From NCBI GenBank assembly GCA_016191335.1, contig JACPOW010000116.1, positions 1 to 41,908 on the forward strand: 41,908 nt of DNA, read 5' to 3'. Positions 23,406-31,399 of the stretch are shown in pieces. Within the stretch, counting starts at the first letter, position 1; each line of letters opens with the position of its first letter. The notes below the pieces were generated by a model. It worked only from the letters and a program-made list of their open reading frames with translations. It was not told the DNA's origin and did not search any database. The DNA comes from Elusimicrobiota bacterium. GTDB lineage: Bacteria; Elusimicrobiota; Elusimicrobia; UBA1565; UBA9628. Position numbers and translations under genes: made by a program.

Positions 23406-23969
23406 TCAGTAAGTCAGGAGCGAGTGGATCGTCCGGCCGGACAGCTTCTGCCGTCCATTAAGGAAAGCGAGCTCGATCAGGAACGTGCTTCCGATCAATT
23501 TCCCCCCCAGGGCTTCGATCAGCGAGATGGCGGCCGCGGCGGTCCCGCCGGTGGCCAGCACGTCGTCGACCAGGAGGACGCGGGCGTTCCGCGCGAAAGC
23601 GTCGGCGTGGGCCTCGATCGAGTCCGTGCCGTACTCCAGGTCGTAGCTCGCGGAATGCACCTTGCGCGGGAGCTTGCCCTTCTTGCGCAGCGGGACGACG
23701 CCCGCGCCGAGGCGCGCCGCCATCGCCGGCGCGAGCAGGAACCCGCGCGACTCGACGCCCGCCACGATCTCGATGCCCTTCTGCTTGAACGGGGCGATCA
23801 GGCCGTCGATCACGGAGTTGAAGCCCTTGGGATCGGCGAGGAGCGGGGTGATGTCCTTGAACATGATCCCCTTCTTGGGGAAGTCCGGGACGTCCATGAT
23901 CAGGGCCTTCATGGCGTCGACCCCGATGACCGGGCCGGCGTCCTGGCGCGGCTTCGCTTTCGCGGCCAT
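23406..23969 (-). CDS. apt: Adenine phosphoribosyltransferase Apt
   Basis: Apt makes AMP from adenine and PRPP in purine salvage. The 187 residues contain VPDFPKKGIMFKDITPLLADP near residue 27 (typical Apt N-terminus), GVESRGFLLAPAMAARLG near 71 and the PRPP-binding motif RVLLVDDVLATGGTAAAA near 131. The start ATG 23967-23969 lies 2 bases after the sigma-factor stop, and the stop directly abuts the nucleotidyltransferase start, so sigma factor, apt and nucleotidyltransferase are read together. The first 18 residues are an extra Lys/Ala-rich extension. Confidence 0.93.
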   Translation of the reverse strand: MAAKAKPRQDAGPVIGVDAMKALIMDVPDFPKKGIMFKDITPLLADPKGFNSVIDGLIAPFKQKGIEIVAGVESRGFLLAPAMAARLGAGVVPLRKKGKLPRKVHSASYDLEYGTDSIEAHADAFARNARVLLVDDVLATGGTAAAAISLIEALGGKLIGSTFLIELAFLNGRQKLSGRTIHSLLTY

Positions 23970-23971
23970 GG

Positions 23972-25009
23972 TCACTTCCTCTTCTTTCCGCCGGCCTTGG
24001 CGGGCGGCAGGAACACGAGCTTCCGGGGCGCGCGGCGCCCGGTCTGGGTGTGCGCGGCCGCCGGCGCGGTCTTGCGGCCGGCCGGGATGGTCTGGCCCAG
24101 GATGTCGGTCTTGAGCTTCGGCGCGTTGAAGCCGGGCTGGAGGTTCGTCGGTCCGCGGCGGCCCCCCTCGTCGACTTCGATGAGGCCCATGCGGTTGGCC
24201 ACGCGGCGCAGGCGCAGGAGCGCGCGCTCCTCGATCTGACGGATGCGTTCGCGCGACAGACGCAGGCGCTTGCCCACTTCCTCGAGCGTCATGGGCGTCT
24301 GCCCGGTGAGGCCGTGGCGGAACTCGAGGATCATCCTCTCGCGCTCGCCGATCTCGCGCAGGGCCTGGTGCAGCTCGTCGTGCAGCTTGAGCACGCCGAT
24401 CAGGTTCTCCGGGGACTGGGCGGTCGTTTCCGCGATCATGTCCTCGACCGTGATGTTGTCGTCGCCCGAGTCGATCGGGGCGTCGAAGGAGCCCATGCCC
24501 TTGGCGGCCTCGGCCGCGTCGAGCACGCCGCGCACCTGGCGCGCCGTCCAGTGCATCGCGCGCGCCATCTCCGCCAAGGACGGGTCCCGGCCGAGCTTGA
24601 CGTGCATCTTCTCCCACATCTTCAGCCACTTGCGCAGGGCTTCCCAGGCGTGCGGAGGGATGCGGATGGTCTTGGAGGTCTCCTCGACCGCGCGGCGGAT
24701 CGACTGCTCGATCCAATAAGAGGAATAGGTCGAGAAGCGGTAGCCCTTCGAGGGCTCGAACTTGTCGATCGAGTGCATCAGGCCGAGGTTGCCCTCCTCG
24801 ACGAGGTCCATGAAATCGATGCCCTGGCGGTGGTACTTCTTGGCGATGGGCACCACGAGGCGGAGGTTCGCCTCCATGATCCGCTGCTTGGAGACGCGGT
24901 CGCCCTTCTTGGCCTTCTTCCACAATTCATGCATCTCTTCGCGCGTGACCAGCGCCAGCTTCTGTATCCCCTTGAAGTACTGGCTCGTTGTATCCGTCGA
25001 AGGTTCCAT
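23972..25009 (-). CDS. Alternative sigma-70 family factor (group 2, RpoS-like)
   Basis: The 345 residues from ATG 25007-25009 (AGAGGA upstream) have region 1.2 (SQYFKGIQKLALVTREEMHELWKKAKKGD), region 2 with EANLRLVVPIAKKYHRQGIDFMDLVEEGNLGLM and FSTYSSYWIEQSIRRAV near 50-115, and region 3 (LGRDPSLAEMARAMHW). Region 4 has TLEEVGKRLRLSRERIRQIEERALLRLRR near 262. The primary-sigma N-terminal domain and the large insertion between 1.2 and 2.1 are absent, so this is a group-2 factor. A Lys/Pro-rich 60-residue tail after region 4 is unusual. It is the second gene after acyP and shares an operon with apt. Confidence 0.88.
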   Translation of the reverse strand: MEPSTDTTSQYFKGIQKLALVTREEMHELWKKAKKGDRVSKQRIMEANLRLVVPIAKKYHRQGIDFMDLVEEGNLGLMHSIDKFEPSKGYRFSTYSSYWIEQSIRRAVEETSKTIRIPPHAWEALRKWLKMWEKMHVKLGRDPSLAEMARAMHWTARQVRGVLDAAEAAKGMGSFDAPIDSGDDNITVEDMIAETTAQSPENLIGVLKLHDELHQALREIGERERMILEFRHGLTGQTPMTLEEVGKRLRLSRERIRQIEERALLRLRRVANRMGLIEVDEGGRRGPTNLQPGFNAPKLKTDILGQTIPAGRKTAPAAAHTQTGRRAPRKLVFLPPAKAGGKKRK

Positions 25010-25017
25010 GATTCCTC

Positions 25018-25302
25018 TTAGATGATTCTGAAGGATTTTTCGTTCTTCACGGCCGACGCCGCCGACACGATCTCGTCCACTCGGGCCGAAGGGCAGCCCG
25101 TCCGCATGCGCCGCTCGAAGGCGTCGAGGGCGTCCGGCGTCCCCTCGACCTCCGCCTCGACCGACCCGTCCCGCAGGTTCCGCGCCCAGCCCGCCAGGCC
25201 GAGAGAATCGGCCGTTTCCTTGGCGGTCCACCGGAACCCGACCCCTTGGACGCGCCCGCGGAATACGACATGTCGACGCGTCAAGGGGTCTCTGGTTGAC
25301 AT
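25018..25302 (-). CDS. acyP: Acylphosphatase
   Basis: Acylphosphatase hydrolyses acyl phosphates such as acetyl phosphate and carbamoyl phosphate. The 94 residues carry the full signature RGRVQGVGFRWTAKETADSL, with the catalytic Arg in VQGVGFR near residue 23, and the catalytic Asn in GWARNLRDGSVEAEVEG near 42. The ATG at 25300-25302 is used; a TTG eight residues later would give a more usual N-terminus. It lies 8 bases upstream of the sigma-factor start, so the two are co-transcribed. Confidence 0.92.
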   Translation of the reverse strand: MSTRDPLTRRHVVFRGRVQGVGFRWTAKETADSLGLAGWARNLRDGSVEAEVEGTPDALDAFERRMRTGCPSARVDEIVSAASAVKNEKSFRII

Positions 25303-25356
25303 TCTAAATGTTTGTCAAGAGCGGGCGCAAGGGGCAACCACAAAAAAGACACACGC

Positions 25357-25394
25357 GAAAAAGAAGAAGGGTAACGACCGCGTCGTTACCCTTC
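25357..25394 (-). terminator. Terminator after the tRNA-Pro pair
   Basis: A perfect 12-base stem (25367-25378 with 25382-25393, 3-base loop) is followed on the minus strand by CTTCTTTTTCG. It lies 13 bases beyond the 3' end of tRNA-Pro(CGG) and separates the tRNAs from acyP. Confidence 0.85.
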
Positions 25395-25406
25395 GTCCCG
25401 TCAAAG

Positions 25407-25482
25407 TGGTCGGGGTACTCAGGCTTGAACTGAGAACCTCTTGGTCCCGAACCAAGCGCTCTGCCAATTGAGCTATACCCCG
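25407..25482 (-). tRNA. tRNA-Pro (anticodon CGG), CCA encoded
   Basis: On the minus strand, CGGGGTA pairs with TACCCCG; discriminator A and an encoded CCA follow (25410-25407). The anticodon loop TTCGGGA gives CGG. D stem GCTC/GAGC and T arm CTCAG-TTCAAGC-CTGAG. It is the only tRNA here with a genomic CCA. Confidence 0.95.
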
Positions 25483-25513
25483 ATGCCCGGAAACGAGTCG
25501 GTCACGCCCGCGG

Positions 25514-25585
25514 TCGGGGACACAGGAATCGAACCTGTAGCCTCTCCCACCCCAAGGGAGCGCTCTACCATTGAGCCAGTCCCCG
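25514..25585 (-). tRNA. tRNA-Pro (anticodon GGG)
   Basis: On the minus strand, CGGGGAC pairs with GTCCCCG, then discriminator A. The anticodon loop TTGGGGT gives GGG; T arm ACAGG-TTCGATT-CCTGT. CCA is not encoded. Leader and trailer continue the acceptor helix for about ten more pairs (25505-25514 with 25586-25595). It lies 31 bases upstream of tRNA-Pro(CGG). Confidence 0.95.
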
Positions 25586-25676
25586 ACCGCGGGCGCGACA
25601 TGCGGCCGGCGAACGGCCGAACCACTCGTCGGGGGTATTTTAATCCTTTGACCCCCTCCGGCGCAACTGTTTCGTG

Positions 25677-26048
25677 TTACCGGCCCATCTCTTCGAGGAT
25701 GGCCTTGAGCTCCTTGCGGACCTCGCGCAGGAGCTTGGTCTGGGCGCCGTCGGCGGGCGCGGCGCCGGTCAGGGGCGCGTCGAGGGCGGTCTTCCCGCGC
25801 TTGCGGTCGATCAGCGCGCGGCGCGCCCCGGCGACGGTCATCTTGCGGCGGTGCAGGAGGTCCTTGATCTCGAGGACCAGCTCGAGGTCCGCGCGCGAGT
25901 AGCGCCGGTGCCCGCCGTCCCTGCGGGACGGCTTCAATTCTCCGAACTTGTTCTCCCAGTAGCGCAAGGTGTGCGGCGGGACCTGCGCGAGGCGGGAGGC
26001 CTCGCGCATGGTGAAGTAATCGCGGTCGGGCAGGAACGGCAACTCCAT
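25677..26048 (-). CDS. MerR-family transcriptional regulator
   Basis: The 123 residues have a MerR winged helix at the N-terminus: YFTMREASRLAQVPPHTLRYWENKFGELKPSRRDGGHRRYSRADLELV (about 11-58), and then LEIKDLLHRRKMTVAGARRAL. A C-terminal coiled-coil-like helix (KLLREVRKELKAILEEM) follows. There is no metal-binding Cys cluster. Small MerR proteins of this type next to an IHF/HU gene are common in bacteria (ihfA-merR pairs). The start is 5 bases after the HU stop, and it ends the minus-strand operon that runs from fur or miaB. Target unknown. Confidence 0.88.
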   Translation of the reverse strand: MELPFLPDRDYFTMREASRLAQVPPHTLRYWENKFGELKPSRRDGGHRRYSRADLELVLEIKDLLHRRKMTVAGARRALIDRKRGKTALDAPLTGAAPADGAQTKLLREVRKELKAILEEMGR

Positions 26049-26053
26049 GGAGA

Positions 26054-26314
26054 TTACTCCAGGAGGTTCTTCGAGGCCTTGAAGCGCACGCCGCGCCGCG
26101 AGGGCACGCTGACCTGCTCCCCGGTCTTCGGGTTGCGGCCGTTCCTCGGCTGGCGGGCCTTCACGCGGAAGGTCCCGAAGTTCGAGATCACGACCTTGTC
26201 GCCCTGGTTGAGCGACGCGCGGATCGTCTCGAAGGTCGTCTCGACCGCGAGGGCGGCCTCGCCCTTCGTGGTCAGGACTTTCGCGACGGCCTTGATGATG
26301 TCGAGGCGGTTCAT
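26054..26314 (-). CDS. HU/IHF-family DNA-bending protein
   Basis: The 86 residues form a dimeric nucleoid protein. The pattern MNRLDIIKAVAKVL, ALAVETTFETIRASLNQGDKVVISNFGTFRVKARQPRNGRNPKTGE covers helices, the saddle, and the DNA-binding arm with the tip NPKTG and its intercalating Pro near residue 61. The C-terminal VSVPSRRGVRFKASKNLLE strand and helix complete the fold. The context with merR favours an IHF-alpha-like role, but HU cannot be excluded. It overlaps the preceding nuclease-domain gene by 4 bases (ATGA). Confidence 0.93.
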   Translation of the reverse strand: MNRLDIIKAVAKVLTTKGEAALAVETTFETIRASLNQGDKVVISNFGTFRVKARQPRNGRNPKTGEQVSVPSRRGVRFKASKNLLE

Positions 26315-26916
26315 TTGGCGTCTCCCCCTTCCTTCTTGGGCGGCGGCTCGCCGCCCTCCGGTTTCTTCTTGAGATCCTTGAAGATGTCCTCGGGCTTGAG
26401 GCTCTTGAGGTCCTCCTTGAACTTGGAGACCTCGTCCTCCGAGATGGGCTTGTGCAAGGTCTGGCATCTTTCAAAGACGCTCTCGTGGACCATGATCGGG
26501 CAGCCGGCGCGCACGGCGATGGCGATCGCGTCGGACGGGCGGCTGTCGAGCTGGACCGTCTTCTTGCCGTCGGACACGTGGATCCGGGCGTAGAAGGTGT
26601 TCTCCTTGATGTCGCTGACCACGATCTTCTTGACCTCGAAGCCGAGCTCCTGGATGGCGGCCAGCAGCATGTCGTGGGTCAGCGGGCGCGGCAGGACGAT
26701 GCCGGAGAAGCGGATCGCGATGGCCTGGCCCTCGGTGATGCCGATCCAGATAGGTAAAAGTCTGCTTCCAGAGAGTTCTTCAAGAAAGATGATGCACTCG
26801 TTGACCGTGGTCGCGAGGGAGTAGATGCGGACCTCCTTCTCGCCGGTGCCGCTCTTCGCGGGCTCGGGCGACTTGTCCTTATCCTTGTCCTTGTCGCCGC
26901 CTTCCTTTTTGGCCAT
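26311..26916 (-). CDS. Bifunctional-nuclease-domain (DUF151/BFN) protein
   Basis: The 201 residues hold a BFN/DUF151 domain at about 28-150: SGSRLLPIWIGITEGQAIAIRFSG, PRPLTHDMLLAAIQELGF, DIKENTFYARIHV and DSRPSDAIAIAVRAGCPIMVHESVF, all nearly canonical. The plant BFN1-type annotation as a nuclease comes from distant relatives; the bacterial role is unsettled. Both ends are Lys/Glu/Pro-rich low-complexity tails (GGDKDKDKDK at the start; KKKPEGGEPPPKKEGGD at the end). It is followed by HU with a 4-base overlap and preceded by gpsA by 12 bases. Confidence 0.88.
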   Translation of the reverse strand: MAKKEGGDKDKDKDKSPEPAKSGTGEKEVRIYSLATTVNECIIFLEELSGSRLLPIWIGITEGQAIAIRFSGIVLPRPLTHDMLLAAIQELGFEVKKIVVSDIKENTFYARIHVSDGKKTVQLDSRPSDAIAIAVRAGCPIMVHESVFERCQTLHKPISEDEVSKFKEDLKSLKPEDIFKDLKKKPEGGEPPPKKEGGDAK

Positions 26917-26928
26917 ATGAGTTCTCCG

Positions 26929-27912
26929 TTAAAATCCGAGCGCCTTGAGCACGCCTTTCGCGGGCGCGCCGCGCGTGGCGCGCCAGATCGCCTCGAGCAG
27001 GGGTGCTTTGACCTTGTAGAGCCGGCACAGCTCGCGCGCGCTGGCGGAGGCTTCGATGCCTTCCACGATGGTCGGAATCTGCGCGAGGGCCCGCTTCGGG
27101 GAAAGGCCTTTCCCGAGCTTCTCGCCGAAGCCGCGGTTGCGGGACTCGGGAGAGGTGCCGGTGGCGATCAGGTCGCCGAGGCCGGACAGGCCGTAGATGG
27201 TGTTGTAGTGGCCGCCCCGGGCGTGGATGAGGCTCGCCATCTCGGCGAGGCCCTGCACGAGAAGGGCGGCCTTGGTGTTGGCGCCGGTGCCGAGGCCGTC
27301 GAGGATGCCGGCGCCGATGGCGATGGCGTTCTTCAAGGAGCCGCCGAGCTCGACGCCGTGGCGGTCGGGCCAGTGGGTCACGTTGAGGGCGCCGCCGTCG
27401 AACAAGCGCACGAGCGCCTTCGCGTCGGCGCCTTCGGGTCCGCCGAGCATCATCCCGGTCGGGACGCCGCGGGCGACCTCGCGGGCGAAGGACGGGCCGG
27501 AGAGCGTCCAGACGCGTCCTCGCAGCGACGGCAGCTCGCGGGAGATGATGTCGCCCATGGTGGCCAAGGTGTGGGGTTCGACGCCCTTGGACGCGTTGAC
27601 GGCGACCGCGTTTTTCGGGAAACCACATCTTCGGATCGATTTCGCGGTCGCCGCCAACGCTCGGGACGGCAGCACGAAAAGCAAAACGTCAACGTTTTCA
27701 ACGGCAACGGATAAAGAATGGGTGACCTTGATGGAGCCGTCCAAGCGAAAGCCAGGGATCTGCTTATGACGACGAGTTTTCTGGAGCGACATCGCGAGCT
27801 CGGGAACGAACTCCCAGATCGTGACCTTCGCTCTTTTGTTGGCCAGATGTTGGGCCAAGACGCATCCCCACATCCCCCCGCCGAGTACGGTGACTTTAAG
27901 CTGACGGGCCAT
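26929..27912 (-). CDS. gpsA: Glycerol-3-phosphate dehydrogenase [NAD(P)+] GpsA
   Basis: GpsA reduces dihydroxyacetone phosphate to sn-glycerol-3-phosphate for phospholipid synthesis. The 327 residues have the Rossmann motif VTVLGGGMWGCVLAQHLA near residue 8, VNASKGVEPHT near 105, LSGPSFAREVARGVPTGM near 137, and the catalytic region GVELGGSLKNAIAIGAGILDGLGTGANTKAALL near 186 with the active-site Lys. SGLGDLIATGTSPESRNRGFG follows. The start lies inside the end of plsY (17-base overlap). GpsA makes the substrate of PlsY, so the pair is a functional unit. Confidence 0.95.
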   Translation of the reverse strand: MARQLKVTVLGGGMWGCVLAQHLANKRAKVTIWEFVPELAMSLQKTRRHKQIPGFRLDGSIKVTHSLSVAVENVDVLLFVLPSRALAATAKSIRRCGFPKNAVAVNASKGVEPHTLATMGDIISRELPSLRGRVWTLSGPSFAREVARGVPTGMMLGGPEGADAKALVRLFDGGALNVTHWPDRHGVELGGSLKNAIAIGAGILDGLGTGANTKAALLVQGLAEMASLIHARGGHYNTIYGLSGLGDLIATGTSPESRNRGFGEKLGKGLSPKRALAQIPTIVEGIEASASARELCRLYKVKAPLLEAIWRATRGAPAKGVLKALGF

Positions 27913-28501
27913 GGATTCCCAGCTCCTTATTCTCGATCAGGCGTTTGAGATTGGGTATGTGCTTGTAGATGATCAGCGCGCCGGAAACGCCGGCGGCGAT
28001 GCAATAAGCGGTCTTCTCTTGGAACGCCAAAGCGGCGAGGGGAAGTGCGATCGCGGCGGTCATCGAGCCCACCGAGATGTGGCCGGAGATCTTCACCGCG
28101 AGCGCGAAAGCGCCGATGGTGACGGCCATCGGCCAGGGGAGGAGGGCCAGGAACACGCCTGCGGAGGTCGCGACGCCCTTGCCGCCCTTGAAGCCCAGCA
28201 AGGGCGTCCAATTATGGCCGATGATCGCGGCGGCCCCGGCGGCGATGGCGAGCTCGGGCCGGCGCGGCTGGAAGGCGATCGAGAGATAGACGGGCGCGTA
28301 GCCCTTGAGCGCGTCCACGACGAGGGTGATGGCTCCGGCGAGGGCGCCCGCGTTGCGGTAGACGTTCGCGGTGCCGGGGTTGCCCGAGCCGCGCGTGCGG
28401 ATGTCGTAGCCCTTGAGCCGTTTGACGACGAGATACCCCGTGGGGATGCCGCCGGCGAAGTAGCCGAACAGGATGAGGGCGGCGTCGCGGAAATCTATCA
28501 T
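27896..28501 (-). CDS. plsY: Acyl-phosphate:glycerol-3-phosphate acyltransferase PlsY
   Basis: PlsY is an inner-membrane enzyme that transfers the acyl group from acyl phosphate to glycerol-3-phosphate. The 201 residues have about five membrane helices and the three PlsY motifs: GGIPTGYLVVKRLKGYDIRTRGSGNPGTANVYRN (about 17-50), GHNWTPLLGFKGGKGVATSAG near 99, and KHIPNLKRLIENKE near 180. It is coupled to gpsA by a 17-base overlap. A 55-base gap separates it from hflX upstream; a weak hairpin with CGGCC/GGCCG stems lies there. Confidence 0.95.
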   Translation of the reverse strand: MIDFRDAALILFGYFAGGIPTGYLVVKRLKGYDIRTRGSGNPGTANVYRNAGALAGAITLVVDALKGYAPVYLSIAFQPRRPELAIAAGAAAIIGHNWTPLLGFKGGKGVATSAGVFLALLPWPMAVTIGAFALAVKISGHISVGSMTAAIALPLAALAFQEKTAYCIAAGVSGALIIYKHIPNLKRLIENKELGIHGPSA

Positions 28502-28556
28502 TATTTTCAGCGTTATCCGGCCTTGCCTTCGGCCGTATACCCCAGAGAATAGCCTG

Positions 28557-29858
28557 TCAGGCGGCCGGAGTCAATAAGGACTGTAATCTGCTCCAGTTCT
28601 CGGCCGTCACCCTCAGCCGGAAGCGGATCTTCTCCCCCATCACCTTGCGCTCGAGGATCTGGGCGGATTCGTACAAGCGCGCGGTCCAGGCGCCGGCCTG
28701 GGCGGCGGGCGCGTCGATCTCGCGCAGCAGCCATTTCCGGGACAGCGCTTCCTCGACGCGGGCCAGCACCTCGGGGAGGCCGTCGCCGGAGGCGGCCGAC
28801 ATCAAGGTCGCGTCCGGATATCGCCGCACGAGGTCGCTCCGCTCGGCGGGGCTCAGGCGGTCGGCCTTGTTGAACGCCTCGACGCGCGGTATGCCGCCCG
28901 TCGCGAGGTCCTCGAGGGTGAGCTTGACCGAGGCGTGCTGGCCGTCGAGCTCGGCCGAGGAGGCGTCGTGCACGACGAGCAGACAGTCGGCGGCCTCCAC
29001 CTCCTCGAGCGTGGAGCGGAAGGCGGCGATGAGCGAGGTCGGCAGGCGCTGGATGAAGCCGACGGTGTCGGTCATCACGGCCCAGCCGCCGCTCGGCAGG
29101 CGCACGCGGCGCGCGGTCGGGTCGAGCGTGGCGAACAGCTTGTCGTCGGCGTAAGCGGCGTACTCCCCCGTCAATTGATTAAGGAGGGTGGACTTGCCCA
29201 CGTTGGTGTAGCCGACGAGGGCCACCTGGGGCACGGGCACGCCGGCGCGCCGCTCGCGGCGCAGGCGGCGCGAGGAGCGCACGCGCTCGAGCTCGGCGCG
29301 CAGGTGCTTGATGCGGTATTGGATGTGGCGCTTCTCGTACTCGAGCTTGCGCTCGCCGGGGCCGCGCGTGCCGATGCCGCCGGCCTGCTGGGAGAACGCT
29401 CGGATGCCGGTCAGGCGCGGGAGCATGTAGGACAGCTGGGCCAATTCGACCTGCAGGCTGTCCTCGTTGGTGCGCGCGCGCCGGGCGAAGATGTCGAGGA
29501 TGAGGCGCGTGCGGTCGACGATCTTCACCTTCGGCATCGCCTTCTCGAGGTTCTTCTGCTGGGCGCCGCTGAGCTCGAGGTCGAAGATCACGGTGCCGGC
29601 GCGCAGGCCGGCGCACATCCCGACGATCTCCTCCACCTTGCCTTCTCCGATCAAGGTGGCCGAATTGAAGCGCTGCAGCGCCTGGGTCGTCTCGCCCACG
29701 ACGAGGGCGCCCGCCGTCTCCACGAGGCGCTTGAGCTCCCCGAGGCTGACGCGGATCACGTCCGTCTGCGACTTGGGGCCGACGCCGACGAGGACCGCGC
29801 GCTCGATGGGAGCGCGGGTCTCGCGGGAGACGTTGCGGACGCCGGTCTTGCGCGACAT
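28557..29858 (-). CDS. hflX: Ribosome-associated GTPase HflX
   Basis: HflX binds and splits stalled ribosomes under stress. The 433 residues from ATG 29856-29858 have the HflX N-domain (NSATLIGEGKVEEIVGMC, VIFDLELSGAQQKNLEKAM), the coiled-coil linker with GIGTRGPGERKLEYEKRHI, and a GTPase domain. The latter shows G1 GYTNVGKSTLLN near 218, switch TLDPTARRV, G3 DTVGFIQRLP near 260 and G4 NKAD near 328. The long open frame upstream of this ATG is a shadow of the spermidine-synthase-like gene. The start overlaps that gene's stop by one base (TGATG). Confidence 0.94.
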   Translation of the reverse strand: MSRKTGVRNVSRETRAPIERAVLVGVGPKSQTDVIRVSLGELKRLVETAGALVVGETTQALQRFNSATLIGEGKVEEIVGMCAGLRAGTVIFDLELSGAQQKNLEKAMPKVKIVDRTRLILDIFARRARTNEDSLQVELAQLSYMLPRLTGIRAFSQQAGGIGTRGPGERKLEYEKRHIQYRIKHLRAELERVRSSRRLRRERRAGVPVPQVALVGYTNVGKSTLLNQLTGEYAAYADDKLFATLDPTARRVRLPSGGWAVMTDTVGFIQRLPTSLIAAFRSTLEEVEAADCLLVVHDASSAELDGQHASVKLTLEDLATGGIPRVEAFNKADRLSPAERSDLVRRYPDATLMSAASGDGLPEVLARVEEALSRKWLLREIDAPAAQAGAWTARLYESAQILERKVMGEKIRFRLRVTAENWSRLQSLLTPAA

Positions 29859-31399
29859 CAGTCGAGCAGGACCTCCGACATGGAACGCTGCAGGAGCGTG
29901 CGCCAGCGGCGCGCGGTGGGGGCCAGCAGGGCGTCGAGCGGCGCGAAATCGTCGGTGAGCACCGGAGCCGCGGCGAGGTCGTGGTCGACGGGGCGCAGCT
30001 CGCGGCTGAGCATCAAAGCGACCTCCTTGGACGAGCGCTCGGGCGACGCGGGCGGGGCGGCCTCGAGCGGGCCGGCGGAGGCGAACATGAGGATGTTGGA
30101 GAGGCCCTCGTTGGGCTCGCTGGCGACGAACACGCGCGCGTGCGGGAAGGTCGCGGCCAAGGTGCGGTACACGGACCTCCAGGCCAGGTCGTCGGGCGGG
30201 GCGACGGCGCAGACGAGGTTGATGGCGAACACCCCGTCCGTCGTCAGCGAGGCCCGCACGCGCTCGAACGCCTCCGTGGTGAACAGGTGCGCGGGCGGCG
30301 ACTCCGCGCCGAACGCGTCGAGGAAGACGAGGTCCCACGGACCCCGGCCCGTCTCGAGCAGGGCCCGGCCGTCGCCGATGACGACCTTGCCTTTCGGCTC
30401 GTAGCCGAAATCCTTGTACGCGGTCTCGGCGATCGCGGGGTCGATCTCGAAGGCGTCCACGGTCAGGCCGCGGCGCTCGAGCGCCTTGGGCAGCAGCCCC
30501 GCGCCGAGGCCGACGACCAAGGCCCGCTTCGCCTTGGGCCGCAGCGCGCGCGTCCACTCCAGGCCGCGGATGTATTGCGACTCGCTCTCCCCTCCCTCCT
30601 TCTCCATGACCGACTGGCTCGTGCCGCCGACCAGGAGGTAGCGCTTGTCTCCGAGGTCCATCACGGAGATGCGGCCGTAGGCGGACTCGCGCACCGACAG
30701 GGAGTGGCGCGGCTTCGGCTCCGGCATCAGCATCAGCCCCACGCAGGCGGCGCACGCCGACAACTGGCCGAGCGGGACGGCGCGCAGGGACAGCCACGAG
30801 CCCAGCGCCCCGAGCAGCATCAGGATCAGGGCGATCCCGAACAGGATCTTGGAGATCGGCAGGTGCGGGATCAGCACGAAGCCGGTCAGCACCGCGCCGA
30901 GGACGCTGCCCGCCGTCGAGATGGCCCAGGCGTCGCCCGACCTCCGCCCGGTGTCGAACGCGCCCGTGGCGGTGAGGCGCACCGCGACGGGGCCGAGCGC
31001 CCCCAGCAGCACGAGCGCGGGTCCCATCAGCGCGGCGGCGCTGGCCAGCGCCCCGGCCTGCACGCCGAAGGGCAGGCTCGCGCGCAGGATCGGCGCGCGC
31101 AGCCACGGCACGGCGGCGACGGTCAGGCCCGCGGCGGTGAGCATGCGCGCGAACAGGAGGAGATAGGGCTGGCGGTCGGCCTGGCGTCCGCACCAGGCGT
31201 AGCCGAGGGCGAGGGCGACCATCGTCACGGTGATCATCGCCGACCAGGTGTAGATCGACGAGCCGTAGAAGGGGCTGATGAGCCGCGCGCCCGCGAGCTC
31301 GAGCACGAGGCACGACGCGCCGGAGAGGAACAGGCTGCCGAGCAGGTAGGGCGTCGTGTACGGCGGCTGCTGTCCCGGCTTAAGCGGCGGTTTTTTCAC
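29858..31399 (-). CDS. Membrane-fused spermidine-synthase-like protein
   Basis: The 513 residues start at GTG 31397-31399. Residues about 15-230 hold around seven hydrophobic helices of the kind found in fused MFS/spermidine-synthase proteins (LLGSLFLSGASCLVLELAGARLISPFYGSS is a typical first helix and loop). Residues about 245-440 form a Rossmann methyltransferase-like domain: KRALVVGLGAGLLPKALERRG, VDAFEIDPAIAETA and WDLVFLDAFGAESPPAHL. Only the fold is clear; whether it makes polyamine is unknown, and similar fusions have unassigned functions. It overlaps the end of miaA by 20 bases. Confidence 0.82.
   Translation of the reverse strand: MKKPPLKPGQQPPYTTPYLLGSLFLSGASCLVLELAGARLISPFYGSSIYTWSAMITVTMVALALGYAWCGRQADRQPYLLLFARMLTAAGLTVAAVPWLRAPILRASLPFGVQAGALASAAALMGPALVLLGALGPVAVRLTATGAFDTGRRSGDAWAISTAGSVLGAVLTGFVLIPHLPISKILFGIALILMLLGALGSWLSLRAVPLGQLSACAACVGLMLMPEPKPRHSLSVRESAYGRISVMDLGDKRYLLVGGTSQSVMEKEGGESESQYIRGLEWTRALRPKAKRALVVGLGAGLLPKALERRGLTVDAFEIDPAIAETAYKDFGYEPKGKVVIGDGRALLETGRGPWDLVFLDAFGAESPPAHLFTTEAFERVRASLTTDGVFAINLVCAVAPPDDLAWRSVYRTLAATFPHARVFVASEPNEGLSNILMFASAGPLEAAPPASPERSSKEVALMLSRELRPVDHDLAAAPVLTDDFAPLDALLAPTARRWRTLLQRSMSEVLLD

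Noticed and set aside
23406..24923. Single long frame covering apt and the sigma-factor region
   Set aside because: Only the apt part is protein-like; the rest is an Arg/Pro-rich shadow of the sigma-factor gene.
28557..31313. 918-codon frame joining hflX with upstream sequence
   Set aside because: Residues before MSRKTGVRNV are an Arg/Ala/Pro-rich shadow of the spermidine-synthase-like gene, which is in another frame.
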